Shown: positions 12,023 through 23,424 of the stretch, piece after piece
Layout of the letters: each line of letters begins with the position of its first letter
Numbering within the stretch: the first letter of the stretch is position 1
From: Paramyrothecium sp. XJ0827
Taxonomy: Eukaryota; Ascomycota; Sordariomycetes; Hypocreales; Stachybotryaceae
Length of the DNA stretch: 64,000 bases
Direction: 5' to 3'
Assembly: GCA_020881915.1 (NCBI GenBank)
Contig: JAJFPB010000005.1
Location: 2,294,001-2,358,000 of the forward strand
Translations under genes and position numbers: made by a program
The notes under the pieces: model-generated
The model's input: the letters and a program-made list of their open reading frames with translations, nothing else
Told to the model about the DNA's origin: nothing
Database searches by the model: none

Positions 12023-13761
12023 TCATCGCGCAATGCTTTCGGCTCCAAGCACCGCGGCGCTTCCGACGCCCAGGCCTCCGAGAACACTCAGTCCCCACGC
12101 GAGAGCCGCAGACTCCCAGCCCTCCTCGCCAGCGCTTGGCAAAACATCGCCTTCGGAAGCTGCGGCCACTTCCGCTGGTGTTGGCTCGTAGTTGCTGTCG
12201 CTATCACTGTCCGTGTCCTCCTCTACTTTGGTCTTGGCGGCCTGGGCCTTTCCTCGACGGCGACGGCTGCTATTTCCATCGGACCCTAGGGCAGATCGTA
12301 GGGCTGCCTTGGCAGTTCCCTTGGTCCTTTTTGTGGTCGCCACTTGCTTGCCAACATCCTCATCCTCTGCTTCCTCCTGAACAGGCTCGTGGCTTGAGTG
12401 TAGAACCGGATACGTCACTATATGCAAGACGTCGGTCACCCGAATTGCCGCCCACAACCCCAAAGACAAACCGGAGAGCAAAACGTCCCAGCCCACTTTG
12501 GACACCACAGGATGGTCTGAAGTTGCTGTGAGAATCCTGCCAAATGCACTTCGTGTGCTCTCCCATGCTGAGCGCTTCTCCACGTCGAAGGGTAGGTGTA
12601 TACTGTGGCGGTGGAAGTGAGACGCCGGGGCATTGTAGGCAAGGCCAACCAATGTTGCTTTGGCGTGCAGAGCTGTACTGAAAAGCAAAATGATTCGGAA
12701 AAGACCGGCATAGCTGCTGTACGCATCATGGGGTTCGGCGTGAACAGTGCCCCATCTGGAAGGAAGTATATAGGGGAGCACGACTGGAGTAAACGATAGC
12801 AGCCGGGTTAAGGACACAATAGATGCAAACGTAGGCGTGTTGGCGAACAAAGGCGCAGCTCCGACGGTGCATAGGTTCACCACAAGAACTAGAAGGTAAG
12901 CCACTGGGTGCGGTGTCCATTTTGATGGCTTGGGCTTGAGAACCCGACCCAGCAGTCGGGAGAACCTGTAAAATTACCAGTCAGTGCGGTCATCGAAATC
13001 TTGAGAGGATGGGATTCACCTTGATGTGCCAACACTACGCTGGGGAAGTGGTGAAGGTGTCAAGAGGAGAGCAACAAAGAATAGATTCTGTGCATAAGGC
13101 AGCGACACCAGCTGCGCGAGCAACTGGTAGCACCATAGCAGGGGAATGTTCCTGCGTCGTCCTTCGATTGCAAGCAGCATGTTCCACGAGATCAGGCTCA
13201 GGTCAATTTGCTGTGCCCACCAAAATCGGCGAGCTTTCTCTGCCAAGATCTCCGCCGCGTCTAGGTAAACCGGCGTTTCGCTTAGCCATTGCGCAATATG
13301 AAGCTTGACGGAGCTACCGTTTCCTGCAAGAGACCTTTCCCTGCCGTGGAAGCTTGCCGAGGGTTAGCGATGCGTACTTGAGCTGGGGTGCTGAGTTTAC
13401 ATACTATAATGGCATGTCGATTTGTCGTCCGCTAGCCCACACTCTGTATGATAAGATGGCATAACGCAAGGTGCTGTATACTGCCCATACTAGGCTTACG
13501 GTAGCGAGACTCGCGAATATAGGGATATTTCTGGAGCGGCGAGCGGATCGCTGCCTCGTGTCTTGCGCCGGTGCGATATCGCGATTCGAGCGGTCAAGGC
13601 TACGGACAACCTTAACGGTCAGCCATACGGCAGCCGCAAGATGGCTTGCAACTACAGCCACCGACTGGTAACTGTGCGAAAACGTTAGCAGTGCCCTGTT
13701 TGGTCTTTACACTCCGTGGTACAGCATACCTGATATTGGCCTCTGGCGGAACTGGTGCCAT
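12023..13761 (-). CDS. Polytopic membrane protein, unknown function
   Basis: Four exons: complement 13730-13761, 13405-13671, 13020-13352 and 12023-12965, with introns of 58, 52 and 54 bp; 524 aa. The tiny first exon encodes MAPVPPEANI. The second intron uses a CAAG acceptor, chosen because other sites give a stop. About eight hydrophobic segments can be seen, including IFASLATVSLVWAVYSTL, LLWCYQLLAQLVSLPYAQN, VAYLLVLVVNLCTVGA, IVSLTRLLSFTPVVLPYIL and LLSGLSLGLWAAIRV. One loop carries the striking motif LISWNMLLAIEGRRRNIPLL, preceded by EKARRFWWAQQIDL. Near the C-terminus a cytosolic-looking linker is rich in Lys/Arg and Asp/Ser (SSRRRRGKAQ, EEDTDSDSDSNYEP). The motif pattern looks conserved among ascomycetes, but I cannot assign a reaction; an integral membrane enzyme or scaffold is possible. 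Confidence 0.8.
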
Positions 13762-15508
13762 GTTGTTGCTGATGTTGAAGCCTGACAGCTTCCCAAACTT
13801 TTTGTTTGAAGTGACGCAATATACTTTGGATTAAAGTACGATAAGGTATTATGTAGGTAGATAAGATAAGGTAGATCGACTCTGGGGTCGAAGCTGGGGA
13901 TGCCCCGCGCTAAAATCTGTTCGTTCCCTACTCACTTATTCACATGGGCTACTGATGGAAGGAATAAGGTAGGATCCTAACTGGTAGGCAACACGGGAAT
14001 GGCCATCTATACTCTGGGCTAGACGCTATCGTTCCATACCTCTGGTTTTCATGAGTGAGAGCTTCTGCAGACTTAACGCTGGCCCATTCCAGTCTTGGCT
14101 CTATCCTTCTACCTCCCATTCCTGTCCCCTCGAGGGCTTACCCTACAGGAGTAAGTTCGATTTGATCAGGCACAGTATCAGCGCACAGCGTGCTTCATGA
14201 TGGTCCAATGCTTTGTGTTTCGTCCTACAGCCGCATCATCGATTCGTAGCCCAATTGGCGACAGATTTAGGTCACGAGAGTGACACTTGGGGAAAAAGTA
14301 TAGTTGTCGTCCGGAATTGGAGTAGAAGAACACGATAAGGCCCGTGATTGACCCATCCAAGGAGCTGCATTTGTTTAAAACTTCGTGATACGCTTCCACC
14401 GACATGAGAAGAGGCAATAACGTGTAACTGTCAACCCGGACAATTGACTTTAGTTTATGCGGTCTCTCCTACCAACGAAAAGGTACCTGGTAACCTGGCT
14501 CTTCTACCGAGTAATATGTTCCCAACAAAACATGTGGTTCCCACTAACTACCTTAGGTACCTAGGCTACATGCTGCACCTCTAGCTTTGCCGCGCGTGCC
14601 ACTATCTCTAAGGTTTCTATAGTGCATCGGCCTGCGTGGAATTCGCCCGAGGGCCTGTAGTTTCGCTAAGCAAAAGCTGCTGAAAGGTTGAAGATTAGAG
14701 AATTTTAGCGACAGAGATGCTGGCAATCCAAGAATCCGGATCCATGAGGACATGTGTAAACGAGGCCTAAAGAAGAGGTGAACCGGCTTCAACATGTCTT
14801 AATGCATCCTCCTGGTTGCAGGACATAGACTGGCTACGTCGATGATTTATCTTGAGATGGCGATTGGTCCCTGGATCTGCTTCCGACATTTGAGGGTCCC
14901 CGTTGCGGGGCCTGTCCGGATGCTTGTCTTTGGTAAGGCGGAGGAAGGCCTCCCATTCGCCAGGCGGTGGTGCTAACGCTTTTGACGCATGAGGTCTTGA
15001 CGTAACCGCCACAAGTCACCCGGGCTGCGACCCGACCAGCTTCAGGTTCTTTTTCGCTCGCATTTCTTGTGTCAGCTGTCTGATGGTCTGAGCCACATGA
15101 TGGTTCTGCCTTAGTCTCTAGCCCTTACACGACACCGCCTGGTCCAGCCTCCGACACCTGATCTCGGGCCGCCCTTTGCTTTTTGAAAGCATTTCCATTG
15201 CTGCCAGTCGTCGTCTCGAGTTGCACGTGAAAGCTACCCCAACTCGCCAACCTCGTCATCACGTCGACCTCTGTCCACGAACGAGACGGGTACGTTGCGG
15301 AGAGTCATCTGTACAAAACCGCTCGATCATCCTAAAGTTGAACCTCCATTGTCGTGATTGCTTCTGTACCTCCCCGCTGCCACATATCGACACCAGGTTT
15401 GCGTGGCTGTCGACTTCGATTTCAAAGACGACAGGCGGATTACAGCTAAGCCTACGACGTATCCTCGCCGCTATCGAATAATAACCAGCCTCGATTGCCA
15501 ATCCAACA
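13762..15508. other. Divergent promoter region, membrane protein / sugar symporter
   Basis: 1.75 kb between two divergently transcribed genes. The last 400 bp form a long CT-rich leader for the symporter. One AGGTACCTAGG-type tract lies at 14550-14569. No gene was seen. Confidence 0.55.
14550..14569. repeat. AGGTACC/CCTAGG intergenic motif
   Basis: Tract CCTTAGGTACCTAGGCTACA; palindromic core. It belongs to the same word family as the tracts near 27866 and 49166. Confidence 0.4.
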
Positions 15509-17413
15509 ATGGCGTTGACCTCATCCGCGAAGGCGGGCCGTAGGTCGTCTGGCGAGCGGTCTCCGCTGCTACGGCAAAGTGGAAGCGCTGCTCCAGACGG
15601 CGATGTCGAAACAGGTGGTGCTGGTGACGACCAGAAAACACGGAGCTTGTGGTATTTGATCCTGCTCACCATCAGCATCGGTGGCCTCCAAATAGCCTGG
15701 TCCGTGGAGTTGTCCAATGGCTCGCCCTACCTGCTCTCTCTTGGTCTCAGCAAATCTATCATGGCTTTGGTCTGGATCGCCGGGCCCCTGACAGGAACTT
15801 TGGTGCAGCCCTATGTGGGCATGCTGAGTGACACCTGTCGCATCCCCTGGGGCAAGCGGAAGCCGTTCATGCTCGGCGGTGCGGCGGCCACCGTGGCATC
15901 GCTCATGTTTCTGTCTTGGACCAAAGAGATCGTGAGCGGAATTGCGAAGCTGTTTGGCGCGGACCCAAACTCAGAATGGGTCAAGATAGCCATCATGGCC
16001 ACGGCGGTTTTGGGCATCTACATTCTCGATTTTGCAATCAACACCGTCCAGGCAGCTATTCGAGCATTCATTGTCGACTGCGCGCCCGCCCACCAACAAG
16101 AGGCTGCCAACGCCATGGCCAGCCGTATCACTGGAATTGGAAACATCGCGGGCTATGTGGCCGGCTACGTCGATCTGCCCAAGTACCTCTGGTTTCTCGG
16201 TAACACCCAGTTCAAAATCCTTTGCGCGTTGGCTTCCATCGCGTTGGCGGCCACCGTCCTTCTAAGCACCTCCTTCATCCACGAAAGGGACCCCCGACTT
16301 GACGGCCCGCCGCCCAAGAACAAGCCTAGCGTTTTCTCCTTCTTCTTCACCATCTCCAAGTCCATCCGGCGACTTCCCCCTCAAATTATGAGGGTTTGCC
16401 AGGTCCAGTTCTGTGCCTGGATCGGTTTCTTTCTCCTCCTTTTTTACACATCTTCGTACATTGGCGAGATCTATGTTGAGCCTTATCTCGAGGCCAACCC
16501 CAATATGTCGCCCAAAGAGCTGGACAAACTCTACGAACAAGCAACCCGCGTGGGAACATTCGCTTTACTCATCAACTCTGTCGTCAGTTTGCTCACAAAT
16601 GTCTTCCTGCCATTTTTCATTGCGCCCACCTACGACACCCATCCCGTCGTTGCGGGGGCTCCTAGGGAGACTGACGCTGCACCGGTCGAGGACGCGGACC
16701 AGCCATCCATCCTTGACTACCTCAGGATCCCAGGACTCACATTGAAGAGGGCGTGGTTTGGGTCATTGCTCTTGTTCTCGGGTGCCATGTTCTGCACAGT
16801 TGTGGTGCGGACGATCACCGCGGCCACAGTCCTCATTGGGCTTGTGGGTATTACCTGGGCCATGACGCTGTGGGCACCATGGGCTATCATCAGTGCTGAA
16901 ATCAGCCGGCGGGATGCTGCAAAGCGTGCTCAGACGATCAGGTCACCCAGATTACGCGCCAATGCTGATGACATCGTGGGCCCTTCAGCTGAGGAAGAGG
17001 ATGACGACGAGGATGATCAGGCAGGTGTGATATTGGGCATTCACAACATGGCCATCGCTGCCCCTCAAATCATTGCGACAGTGGGCTCCAGTATCATCTT
17101 CAAGATTTGGCAAAAGCCTCGCGGGACTCCTGGTGATCGAAGCATTGCCGTGGTACTGGCTCTCGGTGGTGTCTTTGTCCTGATTGCCTCTTACTTCGTC
17201 TTGCAGATCCATGAGGAATTGGGCACAGCGCCCGAGCCCATGGTTGAGGAGCAGCAGCCTCTGGTTCACGATCCTGACAACGCTGATGGCGAGGTGCAGC
17301 CAGTGAGAGCTCGCCAACCTCCTGTTCTGCACAAGAGAATGTCGAGCTTCCAGCAGTCCCGCCGCGCAATGTTGACGAGGAACAAAAGTTTTGGTGGTGC
17401 GGAGATGCATTAA
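15509..17413 (+). CDS. Sucrose/alpha-glucoside-type proton symporter (GPH family)
   Basis: Single exon, 634 aa. It belongs to the glycoside-pentoside-hexuronide:cation symporter branch of the major facilitator superfamily, related to plant SUT/SUC carriers and fission yeast Sut1, which import sucrose or maltose with protons across the plasma membrane. A polar N-terminus (residues 1-45) is followed by about twelve hydrophobic segments. The loop GMLSDTCRIPWGKRKPFMLG matches the SUT-type SDxCxxxxGRRRPF signature. Other landmarks are LQIAWSVELSNGSPYLLSLG in TM1 and QEAANAMASRITGIGNIAGY in the middle. An acidic loop (EEEDDDEDDQ, near residue 500) precedes TM11, and the C-terminal tail is basic and Ser-rich. 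The ATG sits in CCAACAATGG. The exact sugar cannot be read from sequence. Confidence 0.9.
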   Translation: MALTSSAKAGRRSSGERSPLLRQSGSAAPDGDVETGGAGDDQKTRSLWYLILLTISIGGLQIAWSVELSNGSPYLLSLGLSKSIMALVWIAGPLTGTLVQPYVGMLSDTCRIPWGKRKPFMLGGAAATVASLMFLSWTKEIVSGIAKLFGADPNSEWVKIAIMATAVLGIYILDFAINTVQAAIRAFIVDCAPAHQQEAANAMASRITGIGNIAGYVAGYVDLPKYLWFLGNTQFKILCALASIALAATVLLSTSFIHERDPRLDGPPPKNKPSVFSFFFTISKSIRRLPPQIMRVCQVQFCAWIGFFLLLFYTSSYIGEIYVEPYLEANPNMSPKELDKLYEQATRVGTFALLINSVVSLLTNVFLPFFIAPTYDTHPVVAGAPRETDAAPVEDADQPSILDYLRIPGLTLKRAWFGSLLLFSGAMFCTVVVRTITAATVLIGLVGITWAMTLWAPWAIISAEISRRDAAKRAQTIRSPRLRANADDIVGPSAEEEDDDEDDQAGVILGIHNMAIAAPQIIATVGSSIIFKIWQKPRGTPGDRSIAVVLALGGVFVLIASYFVLQIHEELGTAPEPMVEEQQPLVHDPDNADGEVQPVRARQPPVLHKRMSSFQQSRRAMLTRNKSFGGAEMH

Positions 17414-17960
17414 TTTGGCGCATCGGTAGACTGCTTAGAGGATTCATTAAGGCATTCACACAATAACGGGCCTAGGTAAATGTTGGTTATACAGGCGCTT
17501 GTGGTTTCATTCAACGATAGCATATGGAAGGTTGCAAGACACATGAATGGGATTGAGAGTTTTGAGAGTTGATAAGAACATAGTAACGAGCAATCTTAAG
17601 GCATGCCATGCTATTTCAAATTGAATGGCGCCCGTGACCCTCCTGCGAAAGCGGCCTTGTAGTGCACTCCCTGGCCTGCTCATGCACCTCGCATTGACTT
17701 CCATTGACTCTTCGACGAGAACATAATGCAAGGCCTTGCCACGAAAGCGACTATCTGCTTTGCATGCTCTTATGCCTCTGAAACAAGGGCAATCCCAAAA
17801 GAGCATCAGAATGGCTCAACCGCCCACAGGCGCAAGCAACACCATTCTGCCCAGTTTGCTCACTTCCATCTCCTGCACCAAAACAACACCTACAGGCTTT
17901 GGGATACAACGGAGTCACCGGACTCAAGTTCATATCTTCCTCCCAAGCCCCCGATATCCG
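17414..17960. other. Convergent intergenic region
   Basis: 547 bp holding the 3' UTRs of the symporter (+) and the small secreted protein (-). No supported gene was seen. Confidence 0.55.
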
Positions 17961-18281
17961 TCAAACAATGGTGGGTGCAGAAGCCGTGGTCGTCAACTCG
18001 CACAGGCCTAGAGCCGTCCGCGTCTCCCCGGGCACGGGACCCAAGGTCAAGTCGTACGAGGTGATGCCTCCCCAGTAGAAGCACCAAGAGGTGGTCCCGT
18101 CACAGTATCTGTTGTCGCATTGAATCGTCAGGGACGGCGCAGCGGTTGTGGTGGGAGGAGGTGGGGGAGGCGGAGGTGCGGTAGGCTCTTGTCGAGGAAC
18201 CATCTCCCTGTCCAGGTCTTGGGGGAGTACCAACGAGGTGACAGAGGAGGCAAAGAGAAGGAGGCAAGTAAGAAGAGCCAT
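17961..18281 (-). CDS. Small secreted four-cysteine protein
   Basis: Single exon, 106 aa. The N-terminus MALLTCLLLFASSVTSLVLP is a clear secretion signal. Next come a short charged stretch (DLDREMVPRQEP), a proline block (eight consecutive Pro) with a Thr/Ala linker, and a compact C-terminal domain with four cysteines: CDNRYCDG, TSWCFYWGG, and a final ALGLC after GPVPGETRT. Four cysteines suggest two disulphides in the apoplast or cell wall. The CDxRYCDGxTSWCFYW pattern looks like a recurring family of small secreted fungal proteins whose function is unknown to me. It could be an effector-like or wall-associated protein; neither is demonstrated. The gene lies between the symporter and a MAPEG gene with no obvious functional link. 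Confidence 0.75.
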   Translation of the reverse strand: MALLTCLLLFASSVTSLVLPQDLDREMVPRQEPTAPPPPPPPPTTTAAPSLTIQCDNRYCDGTTSWCFYWGGITSYDLTLGPVPGETRTALGLCELTTTASAPTIV

Positions 18282-18943
18282 GTTGGATACGGTCTTGTGA
18301 TTGGTATCTTTTGATTGCGCCGGCAGGAATTTAGACAGTGAATGCTCAGTGTAAGAATGCTCAGAGATATTGAAGAGCTGATGTGCTCATGAAGCTGGAT
18401 TTGATCTTCTTTATATATCCCGAGAACAAGTCCATTCGCGTTGCCCAGCGAAACAAACCCAGGGCTGTCGACGGTGTTGTCGTGATGACCAACCATTGTT
18501 TAAGTTATAAGAAGCAAACATCATGGCAAACATCATGGCCATTCGATATGCTTGAAGCGATATCGGCTCAACGTACACCCCAGTTCTTGCTCCGGAAGCC
18601 AATGTAGTCTACCGTTTTGTGCGCGAGGCAACATGTTTGCATGGCCACCGAACCGTGCCAGGACTTGTGGTACGGCCGAGACAGGACGAGTCTGGTGACG
18701 CCGAACTGATTGGAGACGTCGCACTAGGCTTGAGCAACGCGCTTTTGCCACGTGGGAACTTGAGACGAAGAAGTGTGAATTGACCAAGGCTGTAATCGAT
18801 AGGAGATAAATTTATAATACATGACTGTGCACGTAGTGCCGTACAATAGTAGACTGTGTCAAGTGACATGGGCGAAGCGAGCCTCGGCCTCTTTCTGCGA
18901 CCCGAAGCCAATTACGAACCAGCAAATTCTGTGAACTAGGCTT
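18282..18943. other. Promoter of small secreted protein gene / 3' region of MAPEG gene
   Basis: 662 bp. A TATATA-like element (around 18412-18418, TTTATATAT) lies about 130 bp upstream of the start codon of the secreted protein gene. Nothing else is recognisable. Confidence 0.45.
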
Positions 18944-19639
18944 CTAGAGCAAGTTGTTGCTTCTGCTCTGAAGGCCCGCCTTGATGTACAGCATGCTAGA
19001 AGCGCCAATACCAACCATCCAAAGTAAGGACCTCACCGAAGAGCCCTCCTCAGTAGCCGACAGGTGGATGTAGGCGTAGATGTAGGCTGCGCGACTGATA
19101 ATGTAGCTGATAGCCAGTACATTGATCTCATGGGTCGCAACGCCAGCCTGGTTGGCGGCTAGGATGCCGGCGGCGTAGTAGCCGAGTGTCTCATACGAAT
19201 TGGTTGAAGCAGAGTGTGCGCGACTGACGCGGGCCTTGGTCTGATGGAGCGTCGCAGATGAGCAAACAGTGATTTCCTCAAGAGGATGCCCTCAGCTGGG
19301 GACGAACTTACCGCAGAATCCAAGCTAGGGTCGGCGTTGACCCGGTCGGCGTGGCTCCGGGGTTGGCTGTTCTTGAAGTTCTTGCGCCCGCCGATCGCGA
19401 CGCCGTAGACGTGCGGGACCATGACCAAGGCGAATGCCACGGGGACCTATTGAGCCGTGGTTAGTCTTGTACGCGGAACAGATGGATGATGCGGCGATTG
19501 GCGTTGGTGTAAGTGCCTGCTGCTAATGAGGGAACGGGGTTGGGCGCTTGACGGGCGTTGCTGTGCTTGGGAGCGAGGTGCAACATACCGTGAAGTAGGA
19601 CACGTTCTTGGAAAGATCGAGACCAAGGATGGACGCCAT
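18944..19639 (-). CDS. MAPEG-family membrane protein
   Basis: Exons are complement 19589-19639, 19312-19446 and 18944-19240, with introns of 142 and 71 bp (GTATGT and GTAAGT donors); 160 aa, the usual MAPEG length. The MAPEG superfamily (membrane-associated proteins in eicosanoid and glutathione metabolism) forms trimeric four-helix proteins in ER membranes, some acting as glutathione transferases or peroxidases. Visible features are a first hydrophobic helix (YFTVPVAFALVMVPHVYGVA), the charged loop with RVSRAHSASTNSYETLG matching the RAxRAxxNxxE-like region, then GYYAAGILAANQAGV, VLAISYIISRAAYIYAYIH and a final helix LLWMVGIGASSMLYI. Fungal MAPEG members often lack demonstrated glutathione chemistry, so the activity is left open. 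Confidence 0.85.
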
Positions 19640-20612
19640 TGTGAGACGATATTGCTTTTCTTGAAACTGGATAGAGCAGAAGTGCCGAGAGGTAAGTTGT
19701 TAATGTGGTTGTTGATGACGATGTAAGGCGCTAAAAGGTCCAAGTAGGAGGGAGTATGAATGAGGAACACGAGATGAGGAGGGGAATGATTACGAGGCAG
19801 TTGTCAATTGATGAGAAAAACTGGTAGAAAAGCACCGAATTGAAATCCACAAGTTGATAGTCTAGTCGACAGTAAAATATATATTTCAATACGTTGTTGT
19901 AGCCTGGTTGACTTTCTATAAAGGCGGTGCGGATAAGCATGGTGATTAATTGACCCGGCGTCCCGTCGGACCTAGAAATGACGCTTACAAGCGGCAAAGA
20001 CTATGCAAGAGACCACCAGAGGCGACCGGTGCTTCGCCCCACTCCTCTGTTCTGTCTGCCGGCAACATAGAGTGGACTAAACTAGATGGACTATGATATC
20101 GTAGACTTCACTTACCGCTGCTAATATCGTAGAAAAGTTCCCACTTGTCGCTTCTGCAGCGGGCTGCTTGAGTACCTCAACTTTACCTGCGCGGCGCTGT
20201 GCAGACGGCAAATCCAGTGGTAAGACTAAGGTAGACTGCATTTACAAAGAGATGACAGCCTGTACTCATCTCAGCCAACAATACGGTGAGAAATACTCGG
20301 CAAGTCAAGTCCAACTCTTCCGATAGTAGTTTCTAAAGTTGATATATAATCTACTGGATCTATTCTAGGCAATGGTATAAGAAATGAATGAAAGTACCTT
20401 CTATCACCAGTATAAACCCATGTGAAGTGGACAAACCAATTGAAGAAGCAGCAACACGAAACCAATATCCAAGAAGAAGAAGAAAAACAAACCAACACAT
20501 GTATCCCAGGATTAACGCCAGACACCATTCTATGCCAGTCATAAATCATAACGCCAGCTTCATAATATTTCCCTTTCCACCCCAAAATGAATGTCGTGGT
20601 CGGCCATTTCCT
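19640..20612. other. Intergenic, 1.0 kb
   Basis: Promoter side of the MAPEG gene and 3' side of the GH16 gene. No gene was seen; the 3' side is AT-richer than average. Confidence 0.5.
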
Positions 20613-21569
20613 TCAACGCGCAAGCTGATACACCTTGATGGAGTTGACGAGCCAGTACGCCTCGACGAAGTCGCCCGGGTTCGCAGCCACGTAGTCGGTG
20701 CAGGACGGAGCGAGCGCCGAGCACTCCGGGTCCGCGTCCCACACCTTGCCGGCCCAGTCGCCGCAGAAGGTCGTGGTGAAGACGATGTTGTTGTTCCGGA
20801 AGTACGAGTCGAGGCTGCACCCGGCGCCGCCGTTGAACTTGGCCACCGGCGGGCCCCAGCCGTCCGGGTCGGGCGCGCCGTCGGCCACGTCCCGCGGGAC
20901 GGCGGAGCGCGGGAAGAACCACACGGCGATGAACTCGGACCGCCACTCGGTGACGTAGACGCCGCCGCCCACGGCGTTGAAGCCGCCGCCGTAGTCCTGC
21001 GTGCTGTTGGACTGCTGGCCGCAGCCCAGGAAGCTGTTGCCGGCGGCGCAGTCGGCGCTCTTCAGGGTTGTCGTCTCCGCGGAGCCCTCGTTGGTGATGC
21101 GGCAGCCCTCGGACGTGTGCAGCGTGATGGAGTTGGACGCCTGCGCGTTGACGCCCTCGAGGATGTCGATCTCGCCCGAGCCAGGCCAGTCCGGGCCGAA
21201 CATCCAGTACGCAGGCCAGGCGCCGCACACGTTGCTGGGCATGTGCGCGATGTCGGCGACGAACAGGCCGTGCGTGAAGGACTCCCGGGACGTGACCCTG
21301 ACGGATTTGCGGCCGTGGGCGGGCTGGTTGGTCGCCGAGTCGACGCCCATGAAGACGGCATCGCCCACGAAGCCGGCGAGGCCCTCGGCGTTGGCCGTGG
21401 CACTGTCGACGTATTCGACGAAACCGTTTGTCGGATCCGGGGCGCTGAAAAAATCAAATGCTTCAAAGAAGTTCGAAGCGTCGTAGAGAGTATGGAGGGT
21501 GTACTGAGCCTGGGTTGCACCCGTCAAGAGAGCGCCCAGACCAATCGCAAGTGCAGGTGGTATATACAT
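20613..21569 (-). CDS. GH16 endo-1,3(4)-beta-glucanase, secreted
   Basis: Single exon, 318 aa. Glycoside hydrolase family 16 enzymes cleave beta-1,3 or mixed-linkage beta-glucans, here probably in the fungal cell wall or plant material. I started at MYIPPALAIGLGALLTG because that gives a clean signal peptide (about residues 1-21); an upstream in-frame ATG at 21596 would add nine residues in front. The catalytic motif GSGEIDILEG holds Glu133, Asp135 and Glu138, matching the GH16 ExDxxE pattern. Supporting motifs are GAWPAYWMFGPDWP before it and WRSEFIAVWFFPRSA and IVFTTTFCGDWAGK after it, typical of fungal GH16 endoglucanases of the Eng-like type. No GPI signal or carbohydrate-binding module follows. 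A TTTATAACT element lies about 70 bp upstream on the coding strand. Confidence 0.92.
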   Translation of the reverse strand: MYIPPALAIGLGALLTGATQAQYTLHTLYDASNFFEAFDFFSAPDPTNGFVEYVDSATANAEGLAGFVGDAVFMGVDSATNQPAHGRKSVRVTSRESFTHGLFVADIAHMPSNVCGAWPAYWMFGPDWPGSGEIDILEGVNAQASNSITLHTSEGCRITNEGSAETTTLKSADCAAGNSFLGCGQQSNSTQDYGGGFNAVGGGVYVTEWRSEFIAVWFFPRSAVPRDVADGAPDPDGWGPPVAKFNGGAGCSLDSYFRNNNIVFTTTFCGDWAGKVWDADPECSALAPSCTDYVAANPGDFVEAYWLVNSIKVYQLAR

Positions 21570-23424
21570 GTTTGAAAAGGAGTCAAGTATGGACAAAATC
21601 TGTACAATATAAATCGTAAAGGAAGAGAGAAGAGATAGTTATAAAAACTTGGCCGTCTCAGCGAAGGGCCAGAAGCGAAACAGAGGACCGAGGACGGTGG
21701 AAGGACAGGCTTTTGAACGATTGACGAAGCGAGCAGCAGCGAATGTCGTAGAGATTTGAAGAGCGAGAGGCTACGTGCAGGTCTAGGACTGCACTATTTC
21801 AAGACGGCTCGTTGAGAGGGAGCGAGGTAGAGCCCACAAAGGCGAGCGCGGAAGCGGGTGTAAGTCGGGCTGTTCCGTCGCGAGGAACAATGAACAAGGC
21901 GTGTTCGGGGTCAACAAGGGACAACAACGAATGCTTGGTTTCCAAGGGTATTGCTGCTCGCACAGCACAAAGCAGTAGAGAGCGACGAGTGGAGGACGTC
22001 TAATGAATGAAATCGGTAGCCAGCTGCCGAAAAGAGTGAATGACAGAAGCTGGACCGGACGGCTTTCCTGGAAACCTGGGATGGGGCGGATGAGGTCCAG
22101 GCTATATACTCGCTCCCGTGAGCACCACGGTGAGAGCCGGCCAAGCCTACGTTGCGCAACTCCACGTCTGCGCCTTGACATCTTGCAAAGCAGGTTCTTG
22201 GAAGGAAACGCACGTTTCGGCAGGATTCCGTGTTGGCGGATGAAGCGTCGGGGGTCCCCCTCTGTTTGAGCCGATGTCGTCCACCCAACGCTCGTCTCAT
22301 GAAAGAGGTCTGTTTCCGCTTAGGGTTGGAGCATGGGCTTGCCCGAAGAAAACGTCCGCCGGCCATTCTTGGCCGTTCAGCCAGGACCAACCATGCTTGG
22401 AGGAGTGCATGCGCTTGTGACTGAATGATTTGGGCGACCCACGGGCGTGGACTGTGGCATGGATTCAATTGTGTTGGTTAGCAGGGGAGTTAGTACGCCA
22501 AACAACAAATTCAAGCTACCGAAACCGAGAAGAGACAAGACGGAGAATAAGGTAGACCAATCAATGCGAGGCGTCCTTCCATCTCTGGCCATCGGAGAAG
22601 AGACCACTGGGCCCTAGCGCTGGGTGAAGGACCAATCCCTGTTCGGGGCTTGTCGCAGGCTCGGAAGAGCAGAACCAACGGATCGAACCAACTTGGATTC
22701 CTAGGCGCGCGTGCTTGAAACTCGACAAACAGACTTGGCATCAATCCATAGGCATCGGCGGTCTCTTTCTATTCCTCAAGGCAAATGCTGCGCCGTCTAT
22801 ATTCGTTTCACAATCAAGCTGATCATACATGCAGACACTGAGTCCTCTCCCTGAATGCGCCGTCCTCAAGTTGAGCCAATCGGCCTCATGGACAAGGCCG
22901 GGCCATGACAATGCTTCGTAAATGATAAATCTTCCAACTCTCCGTCTCGTCTCAATAAAGTGCCAGTCAACAATCCTGCTATCCTTCAATTCTTAATTCT
23001 TGAAACCCCTCGCCATCCTTTCCCGTCTGAGTCGGCTGCCTCGAGTCCTCTCAGTTCATAGAGTTTCTGTAAGCAAGCCAATCAGGCATTGTAGTCTGCG
23101 AGGGTTCGAAGGCTGTTGGAACTCCACCCGTCACTCTCGTGAGAACATATAGTAGCGTATATGGTAGCCCGGGACCTCTTCGCCGGGGTACAATCATGAA
23201 AATGCCAACACCGTCCCGTCTTCCTCTCAATGGGGTATATAATGTGCCTCAAACCCGAGGCTCAAGCGAAAACCGAAAAGACAAGGCGTCTTGAAAGGTG
23301 CAAGTCCGAAGCCAAACCTGCCTACTCCTGTAGAGCTCCCCTGTGAAGGGAGCCAATCCAGCGACACAAGGTACTCATACCATTGCCCGGCGTATATGCT
23401 TGGTGCGTGGGGCTAGAGTCGACT
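21570..23424. other. Intergenic, 1.9 kb
   Basis: Upstream region of the glucanase gene and downstream region of the mannosyltransferase gene. Open frames at 21783-22181 and 21911-22468 (-) lack family signals and were not called. Confidence 0.5.

Noticed and set aside
20388..21575. 395-codon plus-strand frame opposite the GH16 gene
   Set aside because: Low-complexity Val/Arg/Ala translation without domains; antisense shadow of the glucanase.
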